Shown piece by piece: positions 50,470-59,985 of a stretch of DNA of 64,000 nucleotides. The notes below the pieces were generated by a model that worked only from the letters and a program-made list of their open reading frames with translations, searched no databases and had not been told where the DNA came from. Location: the NCBI RefSeq assembly GCF_018132105.1, contig NZ_JWHL01000007.1, positions 20,109-84,108 on the forward strand, in the 5' to 3' direction. Numbering within the stretch: position 1 is the first letter of the stretch; the number at the start of each line of letters is the position of its first letter. Origin of the DNA: Methanocalculus chunghsingensis (lineage in GTDB: Archaea; Halobacteriota; Methanomicrobia; Methanomicrobiales; Methanocorpusculaceae). Both the position numbers and the translations under genes were made by a program.

Positions 50470-52552
50470 CCGTCCAGATAGTCCCGCCGCCTTCGCACCC
50501 GGACCAGGCAAGCCGCCCCCCGATCTGGCGGGCAAGCCGCCGCACAAGTTCGATCCCGAGCCGAGCATTATCACCCGGATGAAAGTCCATGGGGAGTCCG
50601 ATGCCGTCATCCTCAAGTGTCAATGAGAGGCAGCCATTATCCCCCTTCTGAAACGAGAGGACGACCTCTCCTTTATTACGCCCGACAAAGGCATGCTTTA
50701 AGGCATTTGAGAGGAGTTCGTTGATGATCAGGCCGCAGGAGATGGCGGTATCGATATCAAGGGAGATATCCTCTATCCGGCAGGTGAGGCTGATCCCACC
50801 GGGTGAGCCGTAGGACTGCACCACCTCTTCTGCAAGACGTCCGATATAATCCCGAAGATCAATCCGGGAGAGCGTCTCCGAACGGTAGAGAGTCTCATGG
50901 ACGAGTGCCATGGAGGTGATCCTGTTCTCACTTTCGCGGAAGATCTCGGCATACTGATCCTCCCTGAGGGTGAGAGCCTGGAGATGCAGCAGGGATGAGA
51001 CGACCTGCATATTATTCTTGACACGGTGATGAACCTCCTTGAGAAGTATCTCTTTCTCTTCAAGACCTTCGGAAAGCCGCTGGATCATCTTCTGCTGCTC
51101 GGTGATATCAATTGCACTGATTATCACCTGCCTGCTCTCCGAAAGCGGGGCAAATCTCCCGATCAGGGTTCGCTCTTCCCCATCCCGCCTGATGATCGAT
51201 GCCCCGATCTCCCGGATGGCACGATCATCCCCGACACTGCATGAGGAGAGGATCGCCGCAATCTCTTCACGGCGGGATTCCGGGAAGATGAGGGGGAACA
51301 AACGGCCTTTCAGCATATCAGGATCATCTCCAGTGAGCCGGGAGAAGCCATCATTCACAAGGGCTATGGTCCCATCCGCTTCAAGAAGGGCTGTCGGGAT
51401 ACTTGTTCCATAGAAGAGTGCCCGGTAGAGCTCTTCAGACCGGCGGAGCACCTCCTCCATCCTGATCTGGTCGGTGATGTCCCGCATAATCCCGGATATT
51501 GCGATGATGGCGCCATTTTCATCAAGGACCGGGGCGATGGAGAGGGCGAGCCGGATCTTCTTCCCTGAGCGATGGAGCCTGTTTATCTGTCTCCTCTGTG
51601 GGATCTTTCTCGCCACCATCTCAAAGAAGTATGATCTGAAGATCGCACGATCCTCAGGGGGGATGACGCGTTGATAATCTGTGCCGATCATCTCCTCGGC
51701 AGTCCATCCAAAGATCTCTTCTGCTCCTTTATTCCAGCTGAGAACCTTTGCATCGGTGCTGAGGCTGAGGATAGCGTCATCAGAATAGGTAACGATCGAA
51801 GCAAGGAGGCGCCGGGTCTCGTCTGCCTTCTTTCTACGGGTAATATCCCGGCCTATCCCCTCGATGGCAATGAGGGTTCCTTCTTTGTTATAGATCGGAG
51901 TGTTCTGCTGTTCAACCCAGATGACCGAACCATCCTTTCTGATCCAGCGGAGGATGATCGGTTCATTGACCCGTTCCCCATCCTGAATATTGTTGAGGAG
52001 ATGGCGATCAGCAGGATGGACTATCCGAAATCCAAGAATCGGGTTTTCATAATGTTCTTCGGGGGTGTACCCGGTGATCCGGGTGACAGCGGGATTTACA
52101 TATGCAAACCGTTGTTCCGGAACAAGATCGATCCTGTAGATGATATCCTCTGCATTCTCGGCAAATTTTCTGTACCGTTCCTCACTTTCAGAGAGCCTGC
52201 CTGAGAGGAGGCCGACGATCCCACCGACCCCGGCCATCACAAAGGACCGGAAGAGGGCATCGATGAGTGCGGAAGGTTCAGGGAGAATAAGCCCATGGAG
52301 GAGGAGATATGCACCGGCAAGGAGTGTCCCGTAGATGACTCCGTCCTGCCTGTACCGGTATGCTGCAAGGATGATCGGGATGTAGAAGAGGTGCGGATAG
52401 ACATCCGTCTGACCCATATCCAGCAGCAGGATGGTTGCCAGGATCGAGAGGATTGAGGTCAGGCCGATGGTCACAATCCAGAGATCGGAATTGTTCTGCC
52501 CTCCATATCGGAGGAAAAGGAGGCTTTGGGTATCCTTGTCACGTCTCTGCAT
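50438..52552 (-). CDS. Membrane-bound PAS histidine kinase (HisKA_2 type)
   Basis: A 704-residue sensor kinase. The N-terminus has four predicted membrane helices (about residues 22-115). Three PAS/PAC domains follow, starting near ERYRKFAENAEDIIYRI, then LLASIVTYSDDAILSL, then LYRALFYGTSIPTALLEADGTIAL. The phosphoacceptor motif is LLKEVHHRVKNNMQ, with an intact ATP-binding domain (N-box INELLSNALKHAF, G-box EDDGIGLP, LGIELVRRLARQ). The Met at 52552 is chosen because the preceding 45 codons show no conserved pattern. It is divergent from the winged-helix kinase hybrid, whose partner receiver protein (53787-54167) may be a common target. Confidence 0.9.
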   Translation of the reverse strand: MQRRDKDTQSLLFLRYGGQNNSDLWIVTIGLTSILSILATILLLDMGQTDVYPHLFYIPIILAAYRYRQDGVIYGTLLAGAYLLLHGLILPEPSALIDALFRSFVMAGVGGIVGLLSGRLSESEERYRKFAENAEDIIYRIDLVPEQRFAYVNPAVTRITGYTPEEHYENPILGFRIVHPADRHLLNNIQDGERVNEPIILRWIRKDGSVIWVEQQNTPIYNKEGTLIAIEGIGRDITRRKKADETRRLLASIVTYSDDAILSLSTDAKVLSWNKGAEEIFGWTAEEMIGTDYQRVIPPEDRAIFRSYFFEMVARKIPQRRQINRLHRSGKKIRLALSIAPVLDENGAIIAISGIMRDITDQIRMEEVLRRSEELYRALFYGTSIPTALLEADGTIALVNDGFSRLTGDDPDMLKGRLFPLIFPESRREEIAAILSSCSVGDDRAIREIGASIIRRDGEERTLIGRFAPLSESRQVIISAIDITEQQKMIQRLSEGLEEKEILLKEVHHRVKNNMQVVSSLLHLQALTLREDQYAEIFRESENRITSMALVHETLYRSETLSRIDLRDYIGRLAEEVVQSYGSPGGISLTCRIEDISLDIDTAISCGLIINELLSNALKHAFVGRNKGEVVLSFQKGDNGCLSLTLEDDGIGLPMDFHPGDNARLGIELVRRLARQIGGRLAWSGCEGGGTIWTVRFPQEEEMP

Positions 52553-52653
52553 CAGGTATATCGATCTCTGTCTGTATCCGTTCTTATATGCATCGGCATG
52601 GTCATGAGCAATCTTATTGTGACAAGGCGCCAAAGGTACCCCTGACGATTGCG

Positions 52654-53790
52654 ATGCACGATGATCATGAAGAATACCTGACAACAATCCTTGAGCTCTT
52701 CAGAAATGAACCGCGTGGGATGAGTATCAGTGATATATCCCGTGAGATCGGGCTGAACAGAAACTCAGTCTCAAAATATGTCAATATGCTCACCATCGCA
52801 GGGAAAGTGGAGATGAAGGCGGTCGGGCCGGCGAAGGTCTATTTCCTCTCCGAAAGGGTTCCGATCTCTGCGATGATCGAGTTTTCATCCGATGCAATTG
52901 TCCTTCTTGATGACCAGCTCAGGATCGTCAATGCCAATGATCAGTACCTCTCCCTAACAGAGGCAGCCAAACAGGATATCCTCGGTGAGAAGATTCAGGG
53001 ATCCACCCTCCCGATACTCTCAACTGATCTCTTCCTCTCCTCCATCCCGAAGTTTCGGGAGAGGGAACAGAGGATTCCTGACTATATTCAGACCATTGGT
53101 GGGGAGGAGAGGAGTTTTACCATCAAGATCCTCCCGGCAGCCTTCGAGGGAGGCAATGCCGGATATGCAGTCATCATCGAGGAGACGACGGAGAGGAGAG
53201 CGGCAGAAGAGACGATCCGATCCGCACTCTCTGAAAAGGAGGCACTCCTCAGTGAACTGCACCTTCGGATCAAGAATAACCTTCAGCTGATCGCAAGCCT
53301 CATCAACCTCCAGATGATGGAGAGCTCTGATGACCATGTCAATGCAGCTCTCAGGGAGACACAGAACCGGATCATCTCTCTCTCCATCGTCCATGAACAC
53401 CTCTACGCCCGCTCGATGATCGCCGAAGTGGATATCGGGGAGTATCTCACCCTTCTCATCTCTGAGCTCGGGCGATCATTCGAGCTCCCGGCCGGGGCGA
53501 TCACCCTCTCGGTCATGGATGAGGGGATACACCTCAGCACGGACCGCGCCATCGCTCTTGGACTGATCACCAATGAACTGATCACCATCGGCATCGGATC
53601 CGAAGGAAGACCAGAGATCAGGATCGCCATCTCCCGATCCGGTGATGAACATATCCTCAGTATACTCGCCGGAGCAGGCCATCATAAGCCTGAGGGGCTT
53701 TCGATCAATATCGTCAGGAGACTCGTCAAACGGGAGCTTCAGGGAGAGTTCGAAATAATACCGGATGGGTGGGAGGTGAGGTTCCCATGA
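52654..53790 (+). CDS. Winged-helix-PAS-histidine kinase-like hybrid regulator
   Basis: A 378-residue protein joining a DNA-binding domain to a sensor kinase. Residues 1-65 are a winged helix (GMSISDISREIGLNRNSVSKYVNML). Residues about 70-185 form a PAS domain (SSDAIVLLDDQLRIVNANDQ). A HisKA_2-like region follows with LLSELHLRIKNNLQ, keeping the first His of the H-box. The ATPase domain is poor: the N-box reads ITNELITIGIGSEG instead of INELxxNALKHA, and no clear DDGIG box is seen. It may bind DNA and sense a ligand without making phosphate. The receiver gene overlaps its stop by 4 nt. Confidence 0.82.
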   Translation: MHDDHEEYLTTILELFRNEPRGMSISDISREIGLNRNSVSKYVNMLTIAGKVEMKAVGPAKVYFLSERVPISAMIEFSSDAIVLLDDQLRIVNANDQYLSLTEAAKQDILGEKIQGSTLPILSTDLFLSSIPKFREREQRIPDYIQTIGGEERSFTIKILPAAFEGGNAGYAVIIEETTERRAAEETIRSALSEKEALLSELHLRIKNNLQLIASLINLQMMESSDDHVNAALRETQNRIISLSIVHEHLYARSMIAEVDIGEYLTLLISELGRSFELPAGAITLSVMDEGIHLSTDRAIALGLITNELITIGIGSEGRPEIRIAISRSGDEHILSILAGAGHHKPEGLSINIVRRLVKRELQGEFEIIPDGWEVRFP

Positions 53791-54167
53791 CAACCGGGGA
53801 GAAGAGACTCCGTTTCTTCATCGTTGAGGATAACGCCATCATCGCCTTCGATCTTGAGCGGAGGGTTGAAACCCTCGGCCATATCGTTGTCGGGTCCGCA
53901 GATACCGCAGAGACGGCAATCAGGGGGATCCTCGAGACCCTGCCAGACTGCGTCCTGATGGATATCAGGCTGAAGGGAGATGGAGACGGGATCATGGTGG
54001 CAGAAGAGATACAGAAGACCACCCCCAGACCGATAGCCTTCCTGACGGCATACTCTGATAAAGGGATGATTAAACAGGCCGAAGCGACCGCGCCGGTTGC
54101 ATGTATGATTAAGCCGGTACGGGATCATGACCTGCAGCAACTCATCTCCCTGCTTCGGTCAGGCTGA
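53787..54167 (+). CDS. Receiver-only response regulator
   Basis: A 126-residue CheY-like protein with no output domain. Acidic pocket Glu14-Asp15 (FIVEDNA), phosphoacceptor Asp59 (CVLMDIRLKG), conserved Thr/Ala region FLTAYSDKG, and Lys109 (MIKPV) are all present. GGAGGTGA lies just upstream of the ATG, which overlaps the stop of the preceding kinase-like gene (ATGA). It should relay phosphate from one or more of the neighbouring kinases to an unknown target. It overlaps the convergent kinase gene by 9 nt. Confidence 0.92.
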   Translation: MTTGEKRLRFFIVEDNAIIAFDLERRVETLGHIVVGSADTAETAIRGILETLPDCVLMDIRLKGDGDGIMVAEEIQKTTPRPIAFLTAYSDKGMIKQAEATAPVACMIKPVRDHDLQQLISLLRSG

Positions 54168-56285
54168 TACTCCGACACCCCTCAGGGTGATGATGAAGAG
54201 AGCACCTTCTCCGGGATGGCCGGCAACCCGATCAGCAATCAGGATACTCCCCCCATATCGCTGCACAAGCTTATGAACGATGAAGAGGCCAAGACCTGAT
54301 CCGGATGTGCGGCTTTTACCCTTTCTATGCCGATCCAGGACCCTGGCTTTCAGGTCATCAGGAATGCCGGAACCGGTATCTGCAACCGAGATGACGACCT
54401 CGTCTCCATTCTCTGAAACAGTGATGGAGATTGTCGTTCCGGGGCCTCCATGCCTGATAGCATTGCCGATGAGGTTTGTGAAGATCTCAGAGATGAGATC
54501 ATCAGCAAGGACGACAACGTCCGTCCCTTCATACTCGATCGGAACCCCTTCCCGATGACGAATCTCCCGCCGGATAACGGGATCAAGAGGGGTCCGGGTG
54601 AGGCGATCCCGTCGGGATCGCAGGTTCCTGAGGGTGCTGACATCCCGGATGATCTCTGCATTCTTCACCAGGCAGTCGATGATCCGTGTGATATACCCCT
54701 CCGCGGATCCCTCATCACCATCCCTGAGGATCTCGGTGTACCCCATCGCAATAGCATTTGAGTTATTGATATCATGAGACATGATATCGACAAAGAGGGA
54801 GAGATCCTCGTAGGCGAGGGCAAGCTCCTCACGAAGATAGCTCCGTTCGAGATAGGTGCCGATCAGCTGCGAGGCAATGGCGATCATCTCCCGTTCATCA
54901 GGAGAGAACGGCTGGTCCGATACCTTCCTGAGGATCAAGAGACCGCTCCTTCCCTCTCCTGCATCGATGGTATCGATAGTCATCAGGGGATTGCTTTCTG
55001 CCTTGGAGCGGGCAAGCTGCCGGAGATCGTCGGCTCCAATCCCGGATGCCCAGACGAACGGATCTCTTCCCCGGGCCGGCTGAAGGATGATCCCCCCTGC
55101 GGTAGAGGGGATCTCTTCAATAAGTGCCCCAATCACCGCAGGAATCACCGTCTCCGGGGGATCGATACCGGAGGAGAGTGCAAGAATCCTGTTTGTGAAT
55201 TTGAGATGGCGAAGATGGCGCCTGATCGCCTCATCTGCCTCTATCTTCCGGGTGATATCGATATTTACCCCGATAAACCTGTCCGGCATTCCATCCCGAT
55301 CGAAGAGAATACGACCACGATCCTCCCACCAGCGGAGATTCCCCCACTTATCAACGACACGGTACCGGATGCTGAAAGGCTCCCGGGTTATCCGATGCCT
55401 CTGGAAGGCAGCATTAATCGATGGGAGATCGTCGGGGTTGACAAGTGACCGCCACCCGTCAATACTCCGAGGTATTGCACCGGGCTCATAACCAAGATAC
55501 TCATCGATCGGTCCAAACCATTGTACCGCCCCGGTCTTCAGATCGATATCATAGATGAAATCACCGGCAGATTCAGCAGCGATCCGAAACCGCTCCTCTG
55601 ATTGGGCAACCGCCTCCTCCGCACGCCGTCCCCCCGTCCTGTTATACCCGACACAGAGGATCTCCCCGGCAGTGCCAACCGGTGTTGCTATCCATGATGT
55701 CCAGGCTGCATCCCTGTTTTTTCTTAAACAGGCAAATTCACGCCAGACGATCTCCGCCTTCTTCTCCCGTGCATCCCGAATGAGGGAGTCGAATGCCGTT
55801 TCTGACTCCTCATCTTCAATGAGAAATGACATGGGATCTGATCCATGCATCTCATCCTGTGTATATCCGAAGAATGAGGCTGCAAACTGATTGACAAAGA
55901 CGATCCGCCCATCGCGATCAAGGACCATGATGAGATGGATGGCATGCAGAAGCTTCCTGTATGCCTCTTCTGGAGCGCCCTCGATCTCGGGGATGCCGAC
56001 TGCTGTCATGGTGAGGATGAACCAGCCGGGATAGCCGGGATTACGGACAGCAGTAACAGTCCCGGAGAGGATTGAGATACCATCCTGATGATAGAGCGGG
56101 AGTACAAGATCGCCGGGCCGGGGCGGTCCATCAGGGGCGCAGAAGCTGTGATCCCGCCTTCCGGTGAGATCTGCAAGGATCTGATGACAGGTCATCCCGA
56201 AGAACTCCTCATTCGGGCGCCTGAGAAGATCCCCGAATGCCTCATTTGCCATCATGACCACGCCGGCCTGATCAAAGACCAGCAT
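54159..56285 (-). CDS. Multi-PAS histidine kinase
   Basis: A cytoplasmic sensor kinase of at least 708 residues. Three PAS/PAC domains lie at about residues 1-85, 86-215 (LLHAIHLIMVLDRDGRIVFVNQF) and 225-355 (FIYDIDLKTGAVQWFG). A GAF-like region follows (about 360-480), then the H-box FVDIMSHDINNSNAIA and an intact ATPase domain (LIGNAIRHGGPG, VADTGSGIPDD, GSGLGLFIVHKLV). The listed ATG cuts into the first PAS domain: the frame stays open and PAS-like upstream (SFLNEIRDP) to about 56345, with GGAGG at 56339-56343 but no ATG, GTG or TTG there. The true start is probably upstream and non-standard. Confidence 0.88.
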   Translation of the reverse strand: MLVFDQAGVVMMANEAFGDLLRRPNEEFFGMTCHQILADLTGRRDHSFCAPDGPPRPGDLVLPLYHQDGISILSGTVTAVRNPGYPGWFILTMTAVGIPEIEGAPEEAYRKLLHAIHLIMVLDRDGRIVFVNQFAASFFGYTQDEMHGSDPMSFLIEDEESETAFDSLIRDAREKKAEIVWREFACLRKNRDAAWTSWIATPVGTAGEILCVGYNRTGGRRAEEAVAQSEERFRIAAESAGDFIYDIDLKTGAVQWFGPIDEYLGYEPGAIPRSIDGWRSLVNPDDLPSINAAFQRHRITREPFSIRYRVVDKWGNLRWWEDRGRILFDRDGMPDRFIGVNIDITRKIEADEAIRRHLRHLKFTNRILALSSGIDPPETVIPAVIGALIEEIPSTAGGIILQPARGRDPFVWASGIGADDLRQLARSKAESNPLMTIDTIDAGEGRSGLLILRKVSDQPFSPDEREMIAIASQLIGTYLERSYLREELALAYEDLSLFVDIMSHDINNSNAIAMGYTEILRDGDEGSAEGYITRIIDCLVKNAEIIRDVSTLRNLRSRRDRLTRTPLDPVIRREIRHREGVPIEYEGTDVVVLADDLISEIFTNLIGNAIRHGGPGTTISITVSENGDEVVISVADTGSGIPDDLKARVLDRHRKGKSRTSGSGLGLFIVHKLVQRYGGSILIADRVAGHPGEGALFIITLRGVGVSA

Positions 56286-56355
56286 CGGATCCCTGATCTC
56301 GTTGAGGAAGGAGAAGTACGAAAGAGGGATAACAGTAACCTCCGAATGATATCAG

Positions 56356-57240
56356 TTAGACAACCCTGTTCAATAAGCTATCCTCGGCCGGGCCGGGATC
56401 TCCGCGCCTGCGCATCTCTCTCTGGATGTGGTCAGAGGCTATCTCCCGGTACGAGGCATCGATCTCAAAGCCGATGTAATCAATTCCGAGGCGGATACAG
56501 GCAATCGCAGTCGATCCGATTCCCATGAAGGGGTCAAGCACAAGCCTGCACCGGTCGATCCCATGATCACGGATACAGAGATCCGGCAGGCCGATCGGAA
56601 AGACGGCGGGGTGGGGGCGTTTCTCCTGGATTGTCTCGTACGGAATGAACCATGTGTTCCCGCGATCCCGGCGATCTGCTGTTGCCTGCTTCCATCTGCC
56701 GATGTTGCTCTTATCCTGGTACGGGACCCCGATTGCAAGCTTGTCGATCGGTACAGTACCGGTCTTTGTGAAATGAAAGATGAACTCATGGCAGTCATTA
56801 TGATACCGCTTACTGTTGATCGGTTTGAAATGGCCGACAGAGATATCGCCGCTGATATTCTGATTGTAGGATCCGATATCAGATCGTGGAATCGCGATCG
56901 ATTTGATCCAATGGATCATATTCTGAAGGATATACCCCCTTTTCCGAAACTCCATTGCAACATCGATTGGAATCCATGGATCCTTCGGTGTGCCCCCGAT
57001 ATTGAGGAAAAAAGAACCCTCATCGGAGAGAATACGTGATGCGGCACCGGCGATCTCACCCATCCAGTCCAGGTACTCGGAACGGGTGAGGGTGTCATCG
57101 TAGACAGAGTACGAAAGCCCGATATTGTATGGCGGCGATGTGACGATGAGATCGACTGAGCCTGCATCCATCATCTCCATCCCATCGATACAGTCCAGCA
57201 GATGGATCTGGTTCTTCATCTCCATGGTCTTCCCACTCAT
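56356..57240 (-). CDS. Orphan site-specific DNA methyltransferase (TSPPYN type)
   Basis: A 294-residue DNA methyltransferase. Catalytic motif IV is TSPPYN (34-39), and the SAM-binding FxGxG motif lies near the C-terminus ([18 protein letters not shown]), so the order is beta class. TSPPYN suggests N4-cytosine, though N6-adenine is not excluded. The middle has a target-recognition-like region with [26 protein letters not shown]. No restriction endonuclease gene is nearby. The ATG overlaps the FKBP stop by 4 nt, and the multi-PAS kinase follows on the same strand. Confidence 0.92.
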   Translation of the reverse strand: MSGKTMEMKNQIHLLDCIDGMEMMDAGSVDLIVTSPPYNIGLSYSVYDDTLTRSEYLDWMGEIAGAASRILSDEGSFFLNIGGTPKDPWIPIDVAMEFRKRGYILQNMIHWIKSIAIPRSDIGSYNQNISGDISVGHFKPINSKRYHNDCHEFIFHFTKTGTVPIDKLAIGVPYQDKSNIGRWKQATADRRDRGNTWFIPYETIQEKRPHPAVFPIGLPDLCIRDHGIDRCRLVLDPFMGIGSTAIACIRLGIDYIGFEIDASYREIASDHIQREMRRRGDPGPAEDSLLNRVV

Positions 57241-57689
57241 CTCTTCTCCTCAAACTCTCCCGGGATGAAAGACCGGAGGGTGAGGGTATAGTGAATCGTC
57301 TCACCGGCATGGGGGTGGTTGGCATCGACGGTGAGGTACTTCGGGTCGATCGCCTCCACCGTCACCACTGCCTTCTTTCCATCGGGAAGTCCGACCCGGA
57401 CGAGATCCCCGGGTTTTGGATCATCCTTGAATTCAAGCCGCTTGCGCTTCAGCCGAAATATGAGGCGTTTATTATATTTTCCATACGCCTTCTCGGGCGG
57501 AAGGGTGATCACCCGGCTCTCCCCTTCAGCCATCTCCCTCAGGGCCTCATCAAAGGCAGGATTGATCGTTCCTGCACCAAGAACAGCCTCAATCGGGCTG
57601 CCATCCTCTGACGCTTCGATGATGGTGCCGTCATCGAGGCGTGCGGTGAAATGAACAAAGATGGTGTCGCCGGATTGTGGATACTGCAT
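57237..57689 (-). CDS. FKBP-type peptidyl-prolyl isomerase (SlyD-like)
   Basis: A 150-residue cytoplasmic isomerase/chaperone. The FKBP core begins [22 protein letters not shown], with [34 protein letters not shown]. An insert-in-flap region follows (about residues 70-125) and the final strand is [20 protein letters not shown]. The [10 protein letters not shown] motif is typical of archaeal SlyD-like FKBPs. The ATG at 57689 ([11 protein letters not shown]) is preferred over a longer frame. It is translationally coupled to the methyltransferase. Confidence 0.92.
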   Translation of the reverse strand: MQYPQSGDTIFVHFTARLDDGTIIEASEDGSPIEAVLGAGTINPAFDEALREMAEGESRVITLPPEKAYGKYNKRLIFRLKRKRLEFKDDPKPGDLVRVGLPDGKKAVVTVEAIDPKYLTVDANHPHAGETIHYTLTLRSFIPGEFEEKR

Positions 57690-57727
57690 TGTACTATATA
57701 CACCTGTAAAAAAGAAAAATTGGTCGC

Positions 57728-59959
57728 TCACTCTGCCTGAGCGGATCCGGCCGGCTGATCATTCTTTCCGTTACCGATGAGCGAGAGGATGGCGGGCATC
57801 ACGATGATCGCTCCCATCAGGGCAAATCCGACTGAGATGACAGTGAGAACACCGAAGTTGCTGATCATTCCAAAACTCGAGGTGATCAGGGCCGAGAAAC
57901 CGAAGATGGTGGTAAGGCCGGAGATGGTGATCGCAGTGCCGATCTTCTGGACACTCTGACGGATAGCATCCATCTTTGGAAGCCCCCTCTCCCGCTCCTC
58001 ATAGTACCTCTCGGTTATCAGGATGGTATATTCTGAGGCGATGCCTATCGTCATCGATCCAAGTGTTGCCGTCATTGGAGTATAGTCAATTCCAAGGGAG
58101 TGCATGATCAGGCTGTTCCAGCCGACGATAAGCATGATCGGGATGAGCGGGATCGCCGCCTTCAACGCCCGCCGATAGACCAGGAAGAGGAAGGCAAAGA
58201 TCATCAAAAATCCAAGGATGGTCATCTGCGTCTTCGTCTCGCGAATCTCCCGGATGAGATTTGTAAATAACTCTCCCTCACCGGTCAGGGTTGCTGTGAT
58301 GCCGGGAGGTGGCTGATACCAGATGATGTCATGCTCAAGATTATCGACAAATGACATTCCTATATTGGCATCCATATCAATGGTCGATATCTCGATAAGC
58401 GCCATCGAGTGGCCGCTGATATAATGATCACGGACGTTGGAAGGTACCTCTTCAAGGATAAGAGCAACTTCGGCATCAGTCTCGGGAAGAGAGCCGTCAT
58501 TATACTGGATGATGAGATCGGCAATGCTCCGGGTCCCGGTGATCATATCTTTCTCTCCGAGATACTGCTGGAACTCATGCATCCAGGTGATGGAGTCGAG
58601 GGAAGAGACCCGATCTCCCCTGACGAAGATTGGCATCGCGGATGCCGGGCCCATCGCCCGCGTAACCTTGTCGATCTGCACTTTTGCAGGCATATCCGGC
58701 GGTACAAATGTATTTTCATCAGTATTGACGATAATCTGATCATCAACAGAGTATCCGCCGACGGCAAGAAGCAGACAGACGGCGAGGATGATGATCGGGA
58801 ATCGTGAGATCCCACCAACCATTGCGCCAAGCCCCTGGTTATACCGATCACCTGCTGAGAGCCCCTTCTTCACAGGAACGGGTTTGGGCTCGTACCTGAA
58901 GAGGGTCGCAAAGATCGGGACGATGAAGAGTGCTGCAAGATAGCAGCAGACAACACCAATGACACAGACCTCGCCAAAACTTCTGATCATCGGGAGAGGA
59001 GAGGTCCACATCGCTATGAAACCGACAGAGGTTGCAAGCATCGCATACAGAATTGAGGGACCCGACCGGGTCATCGTCTCCTTCACCGCTTCAGGGAGCG
59101 AGTAGTTTCTGACCTCCTCATCAAGCCGCGAATGGAACTGGATCGCATAATCAATCCCGATACCGATGAGAACCGGAAATGCGGCGATCGTCACCATATT
59201 GATCTTTAATCCTGCCAGCCCCATGAATCCGAAGGTCAGAATGAGACCGCTTGCGACGATGGCAACAGAAAGAAGCCTGTAACGGACCGCACTAAAGAGG
59301 AGGCCAACGGCAAGGACCATCAGGAGCATCGCAATGCCGATGAGCATTCCCATTGAGGTCCCCATCTCATCCATCATCTGCTTTGAAAAGGCTGGGTTTC
59401 CAGTGAGCCCGACCGTTACGCCGGGTGGAGGATCTGAAAGGGTGATGACTGTATCGAGGGATTCGATGATGACAAACTGCGTCTCCATGGGAAGGCCGGG
59501 TTCAAGGACGACCTGAATGATCGTCATCGATGAGGTTGGTACAAGCCTCTCATAGAGCATCGGATCAATATCCTCTTCTGCTGCCTGTACCTCTGCTATC
59601 GAGACAGGAAGAAGACCTCCGTTTGCCCTCTGGATATAATCGGTGATCCCGGTTACATCTGTCACATATCGTTCCCGTGCAAGATCTTCCTGCAGATCAC
59701 TCATATACCTGAGGATGAGAGGGTTTGTGACATCCTCAGTCTCAATAAGGACCATCACAGACTCAGATGAGAACGTGCTGAGATACTTATCAAGGAGAAT
59801 GAACCGTGGGGTATCGGGATCAACATAGGTCTCGTGACCCGTCTCCATCTCAGTGAGAGTCATCCCATAGAGCCCGATCACAAGGATAAGAAGAATCGCC
59901 ATCGCTATCTGTTTTGGATAGCGGTTGACACCTTCAGAGAATAATTCATAGATCCGCAT
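57728..59959 (-). CDS. RND-superfamily (MMPL-type) exporter
   Basis: A 743-residue transporter with the RND layout: helix 1, a large extracellular loop, a bundle of five helices, then a second copy. The second half starts near MVGGISRFPIIILAVCLLLAVGGYSV. Conserved RND segments are FPVLIGIGIDYAIQFHSRLDEEVRN in the first copy and LGSMTIGIASEYTILITERYYEER in the second. The sterol-sensing-like core suggests export of a lipid or hydrophobic molecule powered by an ion gradient. It lies 26 nt after the CARDB-type surface protein gene, a pairing seen in other Methanomicrobiales, so the two probably work together. Confidence 0.9.
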   Translation of the reverse strand: MRIYELFSEGVNRYPKQIAMAILLILVIGLYGMTLTEMETGHETYVDPDTPRFILLDKYLSTFSSESVMVLIETEDVTNPLILRYMSDLQEDLARERYVTDVTGITDYIQRANGGLLPVSIAEVQAAEEDIDPMLYERLVPTSSMTIIQVVLEPGLPMETQFVIIESLDTVITLSDPPPGVTVGLTGNPAFSKQMMDEMGTSMGMLIGIAMLLMVLAVGLLFSAVRYRLLSVAIVASGLILTFGFMGLAGLKINMVTIAAFPVLIGIGIDYAIQFHSRLDEEVRNYSLPEAVKETMTRSGPSILYAMLATSVGFIAMWTSPLPMIRSFGEVCVIGVVCCYLAALFIVPIFATLFRYEPKPVPVKKGLSAGDRYNQGLGAMVGGISRFPIIILAVCLLLAVGGYSVDDQIIVNTDENTFVPPDMPAKVQIDKVTRAMGPASAMPIFVRGDRVSSLDSITWMHEFQQYLGEKDMITGTRSIADLIIQYNDGSLPETDAEVALILEEVPSNVRDHYISGHSMALIEISTIDMDANIGMSFVDNLEHDIIWYQPPPGITATLTGEGELFTNLIREIRETKTQMTILGFLMIFAFLFLVYRRALKAAIPLIPIMLIVGWNSLIMHSLGIDYTPMTATLGSMTIGIASEYTILITERYYEERERGLPKMDAIRQSVQKIGTAITISGLTTIFGFSALITSSFGMISNFGVLTVISVGFALMGAIIVMPAILSLIGNGKNDQPAGSAQAE

Positions 59960-59985
59960 GCTGAGAGTCGTCTCCTAAAAAAGGG

